This document shows positions 1 through 8,185 of a stretch of 60,637 nucleotides of DNA, piece by piece. A model generated the notes under the pieces. It was not told the origin of the DNA and made no database searches. It saw only the letters and a list, made by a program, of their open reading frames with translations. How positions within the stretch are numbered: position 1 is the stretch's first letter; every line of letters begins with the position of its first letter. The stretch is from an uncultured Afifella sp. (GTDB lineage Bacteria > Pseudomonadota > Alphaproteobacteria > Rhizobiales > Afifellaceae): assembly GCA_947259045.1 (NCBI GenBank), contig CAMYKZ010000026.1:1-60637 (forward strand), read 5' to 3'. The position numbers and the translations under genes are program-made.

Positions 1-604
1 TAAAGGGCGAAAATTTTGTTCTATCCTTTGTATAATAGGACCATTCAATAATCCGGCCTCTCACTAGATAATCGGCCTGAAACCGGCTGCCGATTTCCCG
101 CACATTCTTTTTATCCAAAGCATATATGCCCGGAGCTTCAAAAAAGTCTTCATTAACTTGTGCCGTTTTATCTGATGAACTATTTTCGGAGGCAATATAT
201 TTTTTCAGCATTTCCTTCATGGTATCAGACCATTCATTGCTGAGTTCATCAACGATACTTTGTACATTACTCCGACCACCTCTCTGATCATCAGGCGGAA
301 GCAACTCTATAATTTCATTATCAACCAAGTACTGGAGCACATCCTCCTGGACCGGAACCTGAACCCCCTTTTCCGTCAGCCGATCAACCATAAACTCCAT
401 GACCATGGAATTTCTTTTAAGTCCTGCTCTCATATCATCTGCATAAAAATAATCGGCAAATGGGAGGACCACAATTTTCTTCGGGCAGTCGACACTGGTA
501 GGAGAAGACGGCGGGACATGGAGAGTTTCCTTGACAACTTGTCCACAGCCGGTGGCAAGAATTACAACGAATAGGAAAGAAAATATTCTTCTGATAACAG
601 CCAT
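1..604 (-). CDS. Putative lipoprotein, C-terminus beyond the window
   Basis: An open frame starts at the ATG at 604-602 and runs off the left edge (about 201 codons visible). The start is preceded by AAGGAGC at good spacing. The N-terminus is a lipoprotein signal (a hydrophobic stretch, then ATGCG with the lipobox Cys at about residue 20). After it comes a stretch KKIVVLPFADYF like the opening strand of CsgG/TolB-like 'VLPF' lipoproteins. It lies 48 bases downstream of the secretin gene on the same strand and is probably co-transcribed, so an accessory or pilotin-like role in secretion or pilus assembly is possible but is inference. Base composition is AT-rich, like its neighbours and unlike the rest of the window. 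Confidence 0.7.
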   Translation of the reverse strand, partial: MAVIRRIFSFLFVVILATGCGQVVKETLHVPPSSPTSVDCPKKIVVLPFADYFYADDMRAGLKRNSMVMEFMVDRLTEKGVQVPVQEDVLQYLVDNEIIELLPPDDQRGGRSNVQSIVDELSNEWSDTMKEMLKKYIASENSSSDKTAQVNEDFFEAPGIYALDKKNVREIGSRFQADYLVRGRIIEWSYYTKDRTKFSPF

Positions 605-652
605 GATTAAAGTGCTCCTTCAGATTTCACTCAGCAATGCTATACCTTTATC

Positions 653-2335
653 CTAAATTATTCTAGGACGCAGAAGTACAACAACCTCTTTGTTTGTATA
701 TATTTTTTGGTTAGATTTGAAAAGACCTTTGATTACGGGCAAATCTCCCAATAACTGTACTTTATTATCATTATCAAGGTCACTTCTGATGATCATCCCG
801 CCAATTACCAGCATCTGGCCATCCCTGACCCGGACGATGGAATTCATGGTCCGTTCTTTAATGACCGGGATACCGACCGTATTGTCACCAAAAGAAACAT
901 ATTGAATGGTGTCCCCTTGCAGCCCTGATATCATCGGGGTCAGGCTGAGGATAATCTCTTCCTCATTAATAATAGTTGGAAAAACTTCCAAACGAACCCC
1001 TGAAGTTGCCTGGGCGGTTGTTACGCTTGTAGAGACAACGCCTTCATCAACCGTTGTTGTCACCTTGTCAATATACGTAATATTATCTCCGGCATAAATT
1101 ACGGCAGGCTGGCCGTTCATCACGCTTATCTTCGGATTGGATAATACCCTGGTGGTTCCTACTGTTGCCATTGCATCAAGAACCAAATCAAAGGTAGCAT
1201 CGATCGAGATCTGATCTATAAACGAAGTATTATTTCTAGGTTTAATGACACCAGTACCGTCAAACAAGGAGAACGTGATATCCTTGGCGCTCAATAAATC
1301 TGACCAGTTAATACCTGTAGTTGCATTTTCACTCAACTCAACTTCAACAATTTTTGCTTCTATGGAAATCTGACGGTATACTTCAAATTTTATGCTCTCA
1401 ATATATTCACTGATTTTCCTCAGCAACTGCTGAGGAGCGGTAACAGTAATCAGGCCAATCGGCTCATTGATAGTATAGTATCCTTTTCCGCTTGGCCTTT
1501 CAGGACGAACCGGTGCTCTTGCTGTTTCAGAAGTTTCTGATTCAGCCGAATCAGCTACCACCGGTCCTTCTTCAGGGGCCGAGGTTGCCACCGGAGTTTC
1601 CGACCAAATATCCAAGATCTGATCTAGATTTACTCTTATATCGTCCCATGGATTCGCTTTTGCTCCATCACTGAGAGCTGTGCTGGTGCTATTGCTTGTG
1701 TTGTTACTGCTGGCAATACTTGTCAACCGAGGCGGCATGGCTATATGAAACTTCCTCGTCTCTTTGAATTTTACAATAATGGTATTACCTTCAACTTCAT
1801 GATAATAATCGACCTGTCGCAGAAGGTTGTCGATGGCCTGGAAAAAATCATCATCGGCCCGTATATCAACATCAGTCATAATGTATTGATTCACATCACT
1901 GGCCCAACTGACATTCATATTTTTTAAGGCGGCAAGTCTTTTTATTATATCACTGAGCGGCACTGGCCCGGTTGTAGTAGATATATCCGCTCCTACCGGC
2001 ACTAAGTTATCGTTATCATCAACTGTTGATCCCATCTGTTTAATAAAATAGGAGGGCTGCTGGAATCGTACCGGGAGATTGCCATCTGCCTCCATGCCGG
2101 AAGCCGAAGCTCCACCACGCTTGGCCTCTCTAGGTTCCCCGGTCACCATTTCAGGAATATCCTCAGGTTCCATTTGAACCGATTCCTGGATCGGTGGTTG
2201 AGAGTTCATGGGAGCACAAGCAAACAGCGCTATCAACAATGCTGTCATGCAACCGCCAAGAAACATCCGTCTTGCCCAAAACACAGAACTGAATCCTGGC
2301 ACCATCTCTTTATAAATCGTCTGCTTGTAATTCAT
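653..2335 (-). CDS. Secretin (MshL/PilQ/GspD-like outer-membrane channel), lipoprotein
   Basis: A 560-residue secretin. The N-terminus has a hydrophobic segment ending in a lipobox (LFAC, Cys near residue 40). Next come a secretin N-domain with a strand-rich region (about 130-200), a low-complexity Ser/Thr/Glu linker (about 205-285), a second N-domain-like region, and the C-terminal secretin core with the typical VRLEVFPTI, LTPMISG, VRDGQMLVIGG and LLGDLPVIKGLF motifs, ending in VVVLLRPRII. This is the multimeric outer-membrane pore of type IV pilus/MSHA or type II secretion systems. It probably forms one operon with the lipoprotein downstream and the repeat protein upstream. Several in-frame ATGs lie near the start, so the exact N-terminus is uncertain. 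Composition marks it as foreign to the GC-rich part. Confidence 0.9.
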   Translation of the reverse strand: MNYKQTIYKEMVPGFSSVFWARRMFLGGCMTALLIALFACAPMNSQPPIQESVQMEPEDIPEMVTGEPREAKRGGASASGMEADGNLPVRFQQPSYFIKQMGSTVDDNDNLVPVGADISTTTGPVPLSDIIKRLAALKNMNVSWASDVNQYIMTDVDIRADDDFFQAIDNLLRQVDYYHEVEGNTIIVKFKETRKFHIAMPPRLTSIASSNNTSNSTSTALSDGAKANPWDDIRVNLDQILDIWSETPVATSAPEEGPVVADSAESETSETARAPVRPERPSGKGYYTINEPIGLITVTAPQQLLRKISEYIESIKFEVYRQISIEAKIVEVELSENATTGINWSDLLSAKDITFSLFDGTGVIKPRNNTSFIDQISIDATFDLVLDAMATVGTTRVLSNPKISVMNGQPAVIYAGDNITYIDKVTTTVDEGVVSTSVTTAQATSGVRLEVFPTIINEEEIILSLTPMISGLQGDTIQYVSFGDNTVGIPVIKERTMNSIVRVRDGQMLVIGGMIIRSDLDNDNKVQLLGDLPVIKGLFKSNQKIYTNKEVVVLLRPRII

Positions 2336-2459
2336 ACATTCAACCTATCCGCAAAGTATCCAAATTGTAAGGGTTGCTTAAAACAATTGATATAGCAAGC
2401 GACTCAATCTCAACTGTTTTCATTTCACAACCCACAGCCTATCCTGTATTATTTTTTGC

Positions 2460-2639
2460 CTAATTCTTCTCTGCCGAAAGCCTGCCTTTAATAAATCGAC
2501 TCAAATCAGGCGGTAAATCATACCCCGAATGCAGAATAGCCCTGTATTCGGTTAACGCTTTGTTTTCATTTCCCTCTTTATCGTAAATCCTGGCCTTTGC
2601 CACCATCGTATCCAGGATGAAGACGGGGGTGGCAGTATT
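2460..2639 (-). CDS. C-terminal fragment of a TPR-like protein, cut at the junction
   Basis: The last 50-60 codons of a protein ending in ...GRLSAEKN, including KARIYDKEGN followed by KALTEYRAIL, which reads like a TPR helix pair. It ends 124 bases upstream of the secretin gene on the same strand, as TPR proteins often do in pilus and secretion operons. The frame stays open to 2819, but the part beyond about 2640 is antisense to a clear deaminase reading frame on the plus strand and is not real. The N-terminal part of the gene is therefore missing. The exact end of true homology is between about 2607 and 2642. Confidence 0.55.
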   Translation of the reverse strand, partial: NTATPVFILDTMVAKARIYDKEGNENKALTEYRAILHSGYDLPPDLSRFIKGRLSAEKN

Positions 2640-2645
2640 ATCCTG
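2605..2645. other. Junction between two unrelated DNA segments
   Basis: Left of this point the DNA is AT-rich and codes for a minus-strand TPR-like protein whose N-terminus is missing. Right of it the DNA is GC-rich and codes for a plus-strand deaminase whose N-terminus is missing. Both genes lose their 5' part within the same ~40 bases, with no transposase, integrase, att-like repeat or tRNA visible. This is what a chimeric contig join looks like. A recent illegitimate recombination is the alternative. Confidence 0.75.
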
Positions 2646-3041
2646 AACGATTATTACGGGCTGCCCGTCGACGAGCGCCCGCCGGCGCGCGATTGCCTGT
2701 TTATCACCACCCACGAACCCTGTCCGCTCTGCCTGTCGGCGATCACCTGGGCCGGGTTCGACAATTTCTATTATCTGTTCGGTTATGACGATACCCGCGA
2801 CGCCTTCAACATTCCGCACGACTTACGCATTCTGGAAGAAGTATTCGACGTCAGGGACGGCGCTTACCGGCGGCAGAACCATTTCTGGGCCAGCCGGTGC
2901 ATTGCCGATTTGGTGGCCGAAAGTCCGGAGAGCGAAAAAGAAGCCTTGCAGGCGCGGGTGAGGGCGCTTGGCGATATTTATGCCGAACTGTCGGCGGTCT
3001 ACCAGGCGAGCAAAGCGGGCACGGATATTCCGTTGAGTTGA
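2640..3041 (+). CDS. Nucleoside/cytidine deaminase-family protein, N-terminally truncated
   Basis: An open plus-strand frame enters from the junction and ends at TGA 3039-3041. It contains ITTHEPCPLCLSAITWAGF, the second zinc-binding motif (PCxxC) of the CMP/dCMP-type deaminase fold, followed by the family's usual helical tail ending TDIPLS. The first zinc motif (HGE or similar, carrying the catalytic Glu) should lie just upstream and is absent, because it falls beyond the junction. As it stands the gene cannot encode an active enzyme. In an intact genome it would deaminate a nucleoside or base such as guanine or cytidine; the exact substrate cannot be told. It converges on the SulP gene. Confidence 0.75.
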   Translation: MLNDYYGLPVDERPPARDCLFITTHEPCPLCLSAITWAGFDNFYYLFGYDDTRDAFNIPHDLRILEEVFDVRDGAYRRQNHFWASRCIADLVAESPESEKEALQARVRALGDIYAELSAVYQASKAGTDIPLS

Positions 3042-3154
3042 TGCGGACGCAAACATTATTGCCGCTTGTTATCAACCAAACCGGTGCTTGGCGGAAGTAT
3101 CGATTTCCATTCTATCCTGCTCGTAATACGGGGAGAGTGTGCCAAACCCGATTA

Positions 3155-4419
3155 TCAACGCTCCGGCGGGGTCCATTCTTCGGGTGAAGATTTGCGGTTT
3201 CGCAGTCTGAGCGCCAATCCGAACGATACCCCGACACCGATCGCCACCGTCAGGTCAACCAACACCGTCAAAACCAGCGTCGTGACAAGCAATACGCGAT
3301 CAGCGACCGGCAGTGTCAGGTGGGAGCGCCAATTGTGCGGTTCGCTCATGTTCCACGCTGTCAGAATGAGCACGGCAGCCAATGCCGGCATCGCCAGATA
3401 GCCCGCCAACGGCGCGGCCAGCGTCATCACAGCCAGAATGACCAACGCATGAACGAGACCTGCAACGGGCGTCTTGCCGCCGGCCTTGATGTTGGTTGCG
3501 GTCCTCGCGATTGCACCGGTTGAAGGCATGCCGCCAAACAACGACGAGGCGACGTTTGCTACGCCCTGAGCAAGGACTTCAGCGTTTGGACGATGCTGAC
3601 CGCCATTCATCCGGTCCGCCACCATTGCCGAAAGGAGAGATTCAACCCCGGCCAAAAAGGCAATGACCATTGCTGTCGGGAGTAGCTCCTGAACCCGTGA
3701 CAAGGTTATGTCTGGCAATTGCGGCATCGGCAATTGGCTTGGAAGACTGCCGAACCGTGAAGCGATCGTATCGACTGACAGGTCTTGCTGGACAACAAGG
3801 CCCGACCCGACGGCGACTGCAACAATCAGGCCTGGGAACCTCGGTGCAACCCGGCGAATTGCAACGATCAGTATCAGCGTTATCGCAGCAACCAGTACGG
3901 CGCCTGGATTAATCGTGTCGGCGGCTTGCCAGAGCGCAGCTGTCTTTTCGATGTATTCGGCCGGAACTGTCTCAATCGACAGGCCGAAAAGATCCTTCAA
4001 CTGGCTTGTTCCGATGATAATCGCAATTCCAATCGTGAAGCCGTTGACCACTGCTTCGGGGACATATGCAATCAAGCGACCGATCCTCATATAGCCCGCC
4101 ACAATCAGGATCAGCCCGGCCATAAACGTTGCCAAAACCAGCCCGTCATATCCGTGTTCCGTTATGACGCTGAAGACGACAACAATGAACGCGCCTGTCG
4201 GGCCGTTAATCTGCACCCGGCTGCCGCCAACAAGTGAAATAAGAATCCGCCGACAATGGCGGTGACAAGGCCCTTGGCCGGGTCAGCTCCCGAGGCGATT
4301 GCTATGGCAAGGCTCAATGGCAAAGCAACCATCGCAACTGTAATGCCGGCAAAGCAGTCTGCCGCAAACAGGGACCAGGAGTATGTCTTGAGTGTCGTCA
4401 GGATTTTCGGCTGTCGCAT
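3155..4419 (-). pseudogene. SulP-family anion transporter, frameshifted
   Basis: Translation from the ATG at 4419 gives a typical SulP N-terminus (about 60 codons: FAGITVAMVALPLSLAIAIA, GADPAKGL). At about 4240-4248 the frame breaks; the continuation (LISLVGGSRVQINGPTGAF) is in another frame and stays open to 3155. One missing base restores the family sequence, so this is a frameshift in the gene or a consensus error. The product would be about 420 residues of membrane helices, ending shortly after the last helix. It therefore lacks the cytoplasmic STAS domain found in many SulP proteins. Its role would be sulfate, bicarbonate or related anion uptake across the inner membrane. It converges on the truncated deaminase. 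Confidence 0.85.
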
Positions 4420-4812
4420 GTCACCGCATTAGCCGAAATCAGATCACACCGACAAGACCGCTTGCAGGACAAGTGAGTTAATTCGCAGCCCGCGTTGGCA
4501 TGCGTATACATCTGGCGATTTCCTGCAGGATTCCCTGGGTGGGCGTACGCATACTGATACGGAAAGCTTTCCGGGCTTTCTCGACCGTCCAGTGATCATC
4601 AAGAAGCCGCTGCGTTTCATCTTGGCCGAATGTTGTCCGTTCGCGCGATGGGCCCGCTGGGCGTGCTTGCAGACTTCGAAGTGCCGAGGGGCGCGTGAAC
4701 CAGCATGTCAACGCGGCGAAGCGGGCGCTAAAGGATATCCGCCGTTCGGTTCTCATGAACAAAAAAGGGCCGCCCGAAAGCGGCCCGATCTGGTCGGTAA
4801 GGTTCTGCCAGC
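4420..4812. other. Intergenic stretch between SulP and rpsI
   Basis: It holds the rpsI terminator (4760-4786) and a 94-codon minus-strand frame (4478-4762). That frame has a stretch LDDHWTVEKARKAFRIS reminiscent of a transposase-type helix-turn-helix, but no convincing start or family match. I regard it as a possible decayed remnant, not a gene. The remainder should contain the SulP promoter; no clear consensus was seen. Confidence 0.4.
4760..4786 (-). terminator. Rho-independent terminator of rplM-rpsI
   Basis: Read on the minus strand, 27 bases after the rpsI stop: a GGGCCGC / GCGGCCC perfect 7-bp stem with a 6-base loop, followed directly by TTTTTT. It is positioned to end the rplM-rpsI transcript. 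Confidence 0.85.
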
Positions 4813-5292
4813 CTAGCGCTTGGAGAACTGGAAGCTCTTGCGGGCTTTTGCCTTGCCGTATTTCTTGCGCTCCACGACGCGCGAGTCGCGGGTCAGGAAA
4901 CCCTGCTTTTTCAGGATCGCACGAAGCTCAGGCTCGTAATAGGTCAGGGCCTTGGAAATACCGTGGCGAAGAGCGCCGGCCTGACCGGAAAGGCCACCGC
5001 CGGATACCGTCGCAAAGACGTCATACTGGCCGGCGCGATCGGCGGTAACGATCGGCTGCTGGATGATCATCTGCAGCACCGGACGTCCGAAATATTCCGG
5101 ATAGTCTTTTTTGTTGACGGTAATCTTGCCGCTGCCGGGTTTGATCCAGACGCGGGCAACCGCGTCCTTGCGCTTGCCGGTGGCATAGGCGCGGCCGTGC
5201 TCGTCAAGTTTCTGGACATGAACCGGCGCTTCCACGACAGCTTCGCTGCCCAGGGCTTCGCCGAGGTCTTCAAGGGATTGTACGTCGGCCAT
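4813..5292 (-). CDS. rpsI: 30S ribosomal protein S9
   Basis: A 159-residue protein with the S9 signature: [20 protein letters not shown] near the middle, [19 protein letters not shown], and the conserved basic tail ending KSFQFSKR, whose last Arg reaches the P-site tRNA. The roughly 30-residue acidic N-terminal extension before the S9 core is usual for alphaproteobacteria. It follows rplM by 2 bases on the same strand, the near-universal rplM-rpsI operon, and is followed by a strong terminator. Confidence 0.98.
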   Translation of the reverse strand: MADVQSLEDLGEALGSEAVVEAPVHVQKLDEHGRAYATGKRKDAVARVWIKPGSGKITVNKKDYPEYFGRPVLQMIIQQPIVTADRAGQYDVFATVSGGGLSGQAGALRHGISKALTYYEPELRAILKKQGFLTRDSRVVERKKYGKAKARKSFQFSKR

Positions 5293-5294
5293 GG

Positions 5295-5759
5295 TCAGGC
5301 GCTCCGTGCGTTTTTGGAATTCAGGACGGCAATGTCGAGCTTTTCCGGCTGCTGGGCATCATGGGGATGCTCCGCGCCGGCATAGACCCGCAGGTTTTTC
5401 AGCTGCTGACGTGTCAGCGGCCCGCCAGGCATCATGCGCTCGACGGCCTTCTGGACAACCCGCTCGGGGAACCGGCCTTCGAAGATCTTGCGCGCCGTGC
5501 GCTCCTTGATGCCGCCGGGATAACCGGTGTGCCAATAATATTTTTTCTTGTCCATCTTGTCGCCGGTCAGGATCGCCTTGTCGGCATTGATGACGACGAT
5601 ATTGTCGCCGCAATCCATGTGCGGGGTAAATGTCGGTTTGTGCTTGCCGCGCAGGCGCGACGCGATGATGGACGCCATTCGGCCGACCACCAGGCCTTCG
5701 GCATCGATCAAGATCCACTTTTTCTCAATGTCTGCCGGTGTTGCGGTATAGGTTTTCAT
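5295..5759 (-). CDS. rplM: 50S ribosomal protein L13
   Basis: A 154-residue L13 with the normal full length ([44 protein letters not shown]-like [12 protein letters not shown] and the C-terminal [14 protein letters not shown]). The frame is open further upstream, but the ATG at 5759-5757 matches the L13 N-terminus (MKTYTATP) and has AGAGGA upstream. It is first in the rplM-rpsI operon. A good sigma-70-type promoter lies about 100 bases upstream. L13 is known to regulate its own mRNA in E. coli; the roughly 90-base leader here could serve a similar role, but that is inference. Confidence 0.98.
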   Translation of the reverse strand: MKTYTATPADIEKKWILIDAEGLVVGRMASIIASRLRGKHKPTFTPHMDCGDNIVVINADKAILTGDKMDKKKYYWHTGYPGGIKERTARKIFEGRFPERVVQKAVERMMPGGPLTRQQLKNLRVYAGAEHPHDAQQPEKLDIAVLNSKNARSA

Positions 5760-5856
5760 GAATGTCCTCTGAAACAGGAGCGCGCCCGATATTCGTTTCT
5801 GGCGACACGCGCCAAACAGAAACGCCCCCGGACCGTCCGGAGGCGATGTTGGGGGC

Positions 5857-5885
5857 GTGATATAATGCCTTTGCAATACTGTCAA
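5857..5885 (-). promoter_or_regulatory. Sigma-70-type promoter of rplM-rpsI
   Basis: On the minus strand TTGACA (5885-5880), a 17-base spacer, then TATCAC (5862-5857). Transcription would start near 5850, giving a roughly 90-base leader. The leader begins with a small inverted repeat, CCGGAC / GTCCGG, at 5828-5840. Confidence 0.6.
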
Positions 5886-5927
5886 GACGGTCGTTAGGCG
5901 AAAAAGTGAATAAAAACAGTAGTTTAT

Positions 5928-5947
5928 AAAAAAGGTATTATAATACC
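5928..5947 (-). terminator. AT-rich palindrome with T-tract after the thioesterase gene
   Basis: GGTATTATAATACC (5934-5947) is a perfect 14-base palindrome, followed on the minus strand by six T residues. It starts 4 bases past the thioesterase stop codon. It most likely acts as a weak intrinsic terminator; because it sits upstream of the rplM promoter an operator role is also possible. Confidence 0.5.
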
Positions 5948-5950
5948 ATA

Positions 5951-6370
5951 TCAAATTGAGCGCGGCGGGATCGAATAGGTGGCTGTTGCTTGGGCAACCG
6001 GATCCGGATTGTTCTGTGTGCGGATCAGAACGTCCGTCACGGCGAGCCGTTTGCCGAGTTTTAGGATCCGGCAATGGCCATAAAGATCACCCGGCGCCGG
6101 TTTGCGCAGAAAATTGATGTTCAGGTTTGTCGTCACCGCCAGCGCAACCGGGCCGATATGGGCCAGGATCGCGACATAGGCGGCCAGATCCGCCAGCGAG
6201 AACATTGACGGCCCGGAAACCGTACCGCCGGGGCGCAGATGGTGATCGCGGGCCATGAGCCGCAATATTGCGCCGCCGGGCTCAATCGAATCGACATGGA
6301 AAGACTTGCCGCCAATATGGATTTGTGGGAATTCGCGGTCGAGAAAATCCGTAACTTCCGCCACACTCAT
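5951..6370 (-). CDS. PaaI/YiiD-type hot-dog thioesterase
   Basis: A 139-residue single hot-dog domain. The stretch [20 protein letters not shown] is the active-site helix region of the PaaI/DUF4442 thioesterase group, followed by [21 protein letters not shown]. These enzymes hydrolyse acyl-CoA thioesters in the cytoplasm, often aromatic or medium-chain. The start at 6370 ([10 protein letters not shown]) was chosen because the extra residues from an upstream TTG are not family-like. It is divergent from the enoyl-CoA hydratase gene 61 bases away, which fits a shared acyl-CoA metabolic role. The substrate is unknown. Confidence 0.8.
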   Translation of the reverse strand: MSVAEVTDFLDREFPQIHIGGKSFHVDSIEPGGAILRLMARDHHLRPGGTVSGPSMFSLADLAAYVAILAHIGPVALAVTTNLNINFLRKPAPGDLYGHCRILKLGKRLAVTDVLIRTQNNPDPVAQATATYSIPPRSI

Positions 6371-6431
6371 TATGGGTTCAAGGGACACGCTGTTTCCTGC
6401 TAGAAAGCATCTGAGCAAGCGAGGTAACCCG

Positions 6432-7256
6432 ATGGGCGTTGATCAGGCAAGCACAACCACCCTGGTGAGCAGCGAAATTCTGCTGAAACAGCAGGCCGGT
6501 GGCATATTGCGGCTGACGCTTGCCAATCCGCCGGCCAATACCCTGTCGGAAGCCATGCTGGCAGCACTTCAGGGCGCGCTGGACGATGCGGCAAACGATG
6601 CCGATGTCCGGGTTATTGTGATCGCGGCGGAAGGCCGGATCTATTCCGGCGGCCATGATCTGCATGAAATGACGGCGCGGCGGGCCGATGCCGACGGGGG
6701 CAGGGCCTATTTCGCCGACATGATGAACCGCTGCGCGACGCTGATGCAGACCATCGTCCGGCATCCGAAGCCGGTGATTGCCGAGGTCAACGGTCTGGCG
6801 ACCGCCGCCGGCTGTCAGCTTGTTGCCTCCTGCGATCTGGCAATTGCGTCGGCCAACGCCGCCTTCTGCACGCCGGGCGTCAATATCGGCCTGTTCTGTT
6901 CCACGCCGATGGTTGCCTTGTCGCGCAATGTGCACCGCAAGCAGGCGATGGAGATGCTGTTGACCGGCGAAACCGTCGACGCCAATGCCGCCCGCGACAT
7001 GGGGTTGATCAATCGTGCCGTGCCGGCGGAATACCTCAATCAGATTGTCAACAAATACGCCCAAACGATTGCTTCGAAATCGCCGGATACGCTGAAAATC
7101 GGCAAGGAGGCGTTCTACAGGCAGTCGGAAATGGGCCTGTCCGATGCCTATCTTTATACAGCGGACGTCATGGTGGAGAACATGCTCAACCGCGATGCGG
7201 AAGAAGGCATCGGAGCGTTTATCGAAAAGCGTGATCCTGACTGGAGCAAAACGTGA
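6432..7256 (+). CDS. Enoyl-CoA hydratase/isomerase family protein (ECHDC3-like)
   Basis: A 274-residue crotonase-fold protein. The CoA/oxyanion-hole segments are IYSGGHDLHEM and NGLATAAGCQLVASCDLAIAS. The run TPGVNIGLFCSTPMVALSR is characteristic of the ECHDC3-type subgroup. The start at 6432 follows AGCGAGG; the frame is open further upstream without family similarity. The next gene starts inside its stop codon (GTGA overlap), so the two are translationally coupled. Catalytic Glu residues of true hydratases are not obvious in this subgroup, so the exact reaction (hydration or isomerisation of an acyl-CoA) is not certain. Confidence 0.85.
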   Translation: MGVDQASTTTLVSSEILLKQQAGGILRLTLANPPANTLSEAMLAALQGALDDAANDADVRVIVIAAEGRIYSGGHDLHEMTARRADADGGRAYFADMMNRCATLMQTIVRHPKPVIAEVNGLATAAGCQLVASCDLAIASANAAFCTPGVNIGLFCSTPMVALSRNVHRKQAMEMLLTGETVDANAARDMGLINRAVPAEYLNQIVNKYAQTIASKSPDTLKIGKEAFYRQSEMGLSDAYLYTADVMVENMLNRDAEEGIGAFIEKRDPDWSKT

Positions 7257-7765
7257 GCGATCTCAGCTACAGCGATGACTTCATTCGCGGTATCCTGAAC
7301 AGCGTCAAAAGCGTCGCGATCGTCGGCGCCAGCCCGAAAGATGTCCGGCCGAGTTATTTCGTCGTCAAATACCTGATCAGCAAAGGCTACGAGGTCTACC
7401 CGATCAATCCGGGCCATGCCGGCCGGGAGATTCTCGGCCGGCCGGTTTATGCTTCGCTTGCGGATGTCCCTGTCGCAATCGACATGGTGGATATTTTCCG
7501 CGGTTCCGATGCGGCCGCCGGCATCGTCGACGAGGCGCTGGCGCTTGATCCGCTGCCGAAGGTAATCTGGATGCAGCTTGGTGTGCGCCATGACGCGGCG
7601 GCTGAGAAAGCCGAAGCTGCGGGGCTGACCGTCGTCATGAACCGCTGCCCGAAAATCGAATATGGCCGGCTGTGCGGTGAGATCGGCTGGATGGGCGTCA
7701 ATTCGCGCAAGATTTCCGCCAAGATGCCGGTCGTGCGGCAAGGGTTCCAGAAACGCGGAATTTGA
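7253..7765 (+). CDS. CoA-binding domain protein (YccU-like)
   Basis: A 170-residue protein with a single Rossmann-type CoA-binding domain: VAIVGASPKDVRPSYFVVKYL near the N-terminus, EVYPINPGHAG, and KVIWMQLGVRHDAAAEKAEAAG. This matches the YccU/CoA-binding family related to the N-terminal part of succinyl-CoA ligase alpha subunits. It uses a GTG start overlapping the stop of the enoyl-CoA hydratase gene by 4 bases. Conserved Cys and Glu in MNRCPKIEYGRL are typical for the family. The cellular role is unknown; the coupling suggests acyl-CoA handling. Confidence 0.85.
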   Translation: MSDLSYSDDFIRGILNSVKSVAIVGASPKDVRPSYFVVKYLISKGYEVYPINPGHAGREILGRPVYASLADVPVAIDMVDIFRGSDAAAGIVDEALALDPLPKVIWMQLGVRHDAAAEKAEAAGLTVVMNRCPKIEYGRLCGEIGWMGVNSRKISAKMPVVRQGFQKRGI

Positions 7766-7804
7766 CGGGTAGACGTCCTGTCGCACAACGCAATGCAGTC
7801 GGTT

Positions 7805-8155
7805 TCAGGAATCTTCCGGCTGAATATATGCCCGGTTAATGACGTAATATTTTGCAGCGTTAACGAGATTGTTCGGTTGGTCATTTCCAAACGTGGCGAC
7901 GTAGTTCGCTTTTACGCGCTTCATGGAAAAGAGGTCGATTTCCCAATTATACTGGTGGCCATCGTGATCCAGAAACGGGTCGTCATTCTCCGAGTATGGG
8001 TCGTGGTCGAGGACTAAAACCTGATCTGCGCATTTCCCAGCAAGGTCAAGCCGATAACAAAGTAAGAAATCTCCATCAAGATTATCAATCCGAGACATGA
8101 GGTCTTTGATCGACATCTCCCAATAGGCTCTGATATCCGGGTGTTTGAGGTGCAT
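7805..8155 (-). CDS. Hypothetical acidic protein
   Basis: A 116-residue soluble protein, rich in Asp and Asn (LDHDPYSENDDPFLDHDGHQ). I recognise no family. There is no signal peptide or membrane segment. It lies 30 bases downstream of the unknown membrane protein on the same strand, so the two may be co-transcribed. A second start is possible at Met14 (8116). The base composition is lower in GC than the neighbours, which may point to recent acquisition. Confidence 0.55.
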   Translation of the reverse strand: MHLKHPDIRAYWEMSIKDLMSRIDNLDGDFLLCYRLDLAGKCADQVLVLDHDPYSENDDPFLDHDGHQYNWEIDLFSMKRVKANYVATFGNDQPNNLVNAAKYYVINRAYIQPEDS

Positions 8156-8185
8156 CGCGCATTCCGGTCCGGTTTGGCCGCATCA

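Noticed and set aside
2640..2819. N-terminal part of the minus-strand frame that starts at 2819
   Set aside because: It is antisense to the deaminase zinc motif region and only appears joined to the TPR-like tail because of the junction.
4478..4762. A 94-codon minus-strand frame with a helix-turn-helix-like stretch (LDDHWTVEKARKAFRIS)
   Set aside because: It overlaps the rpsI terminator, lacks a good start and shows no convincing transposase or regulator similarity; noted only as a possible decayed remnant.
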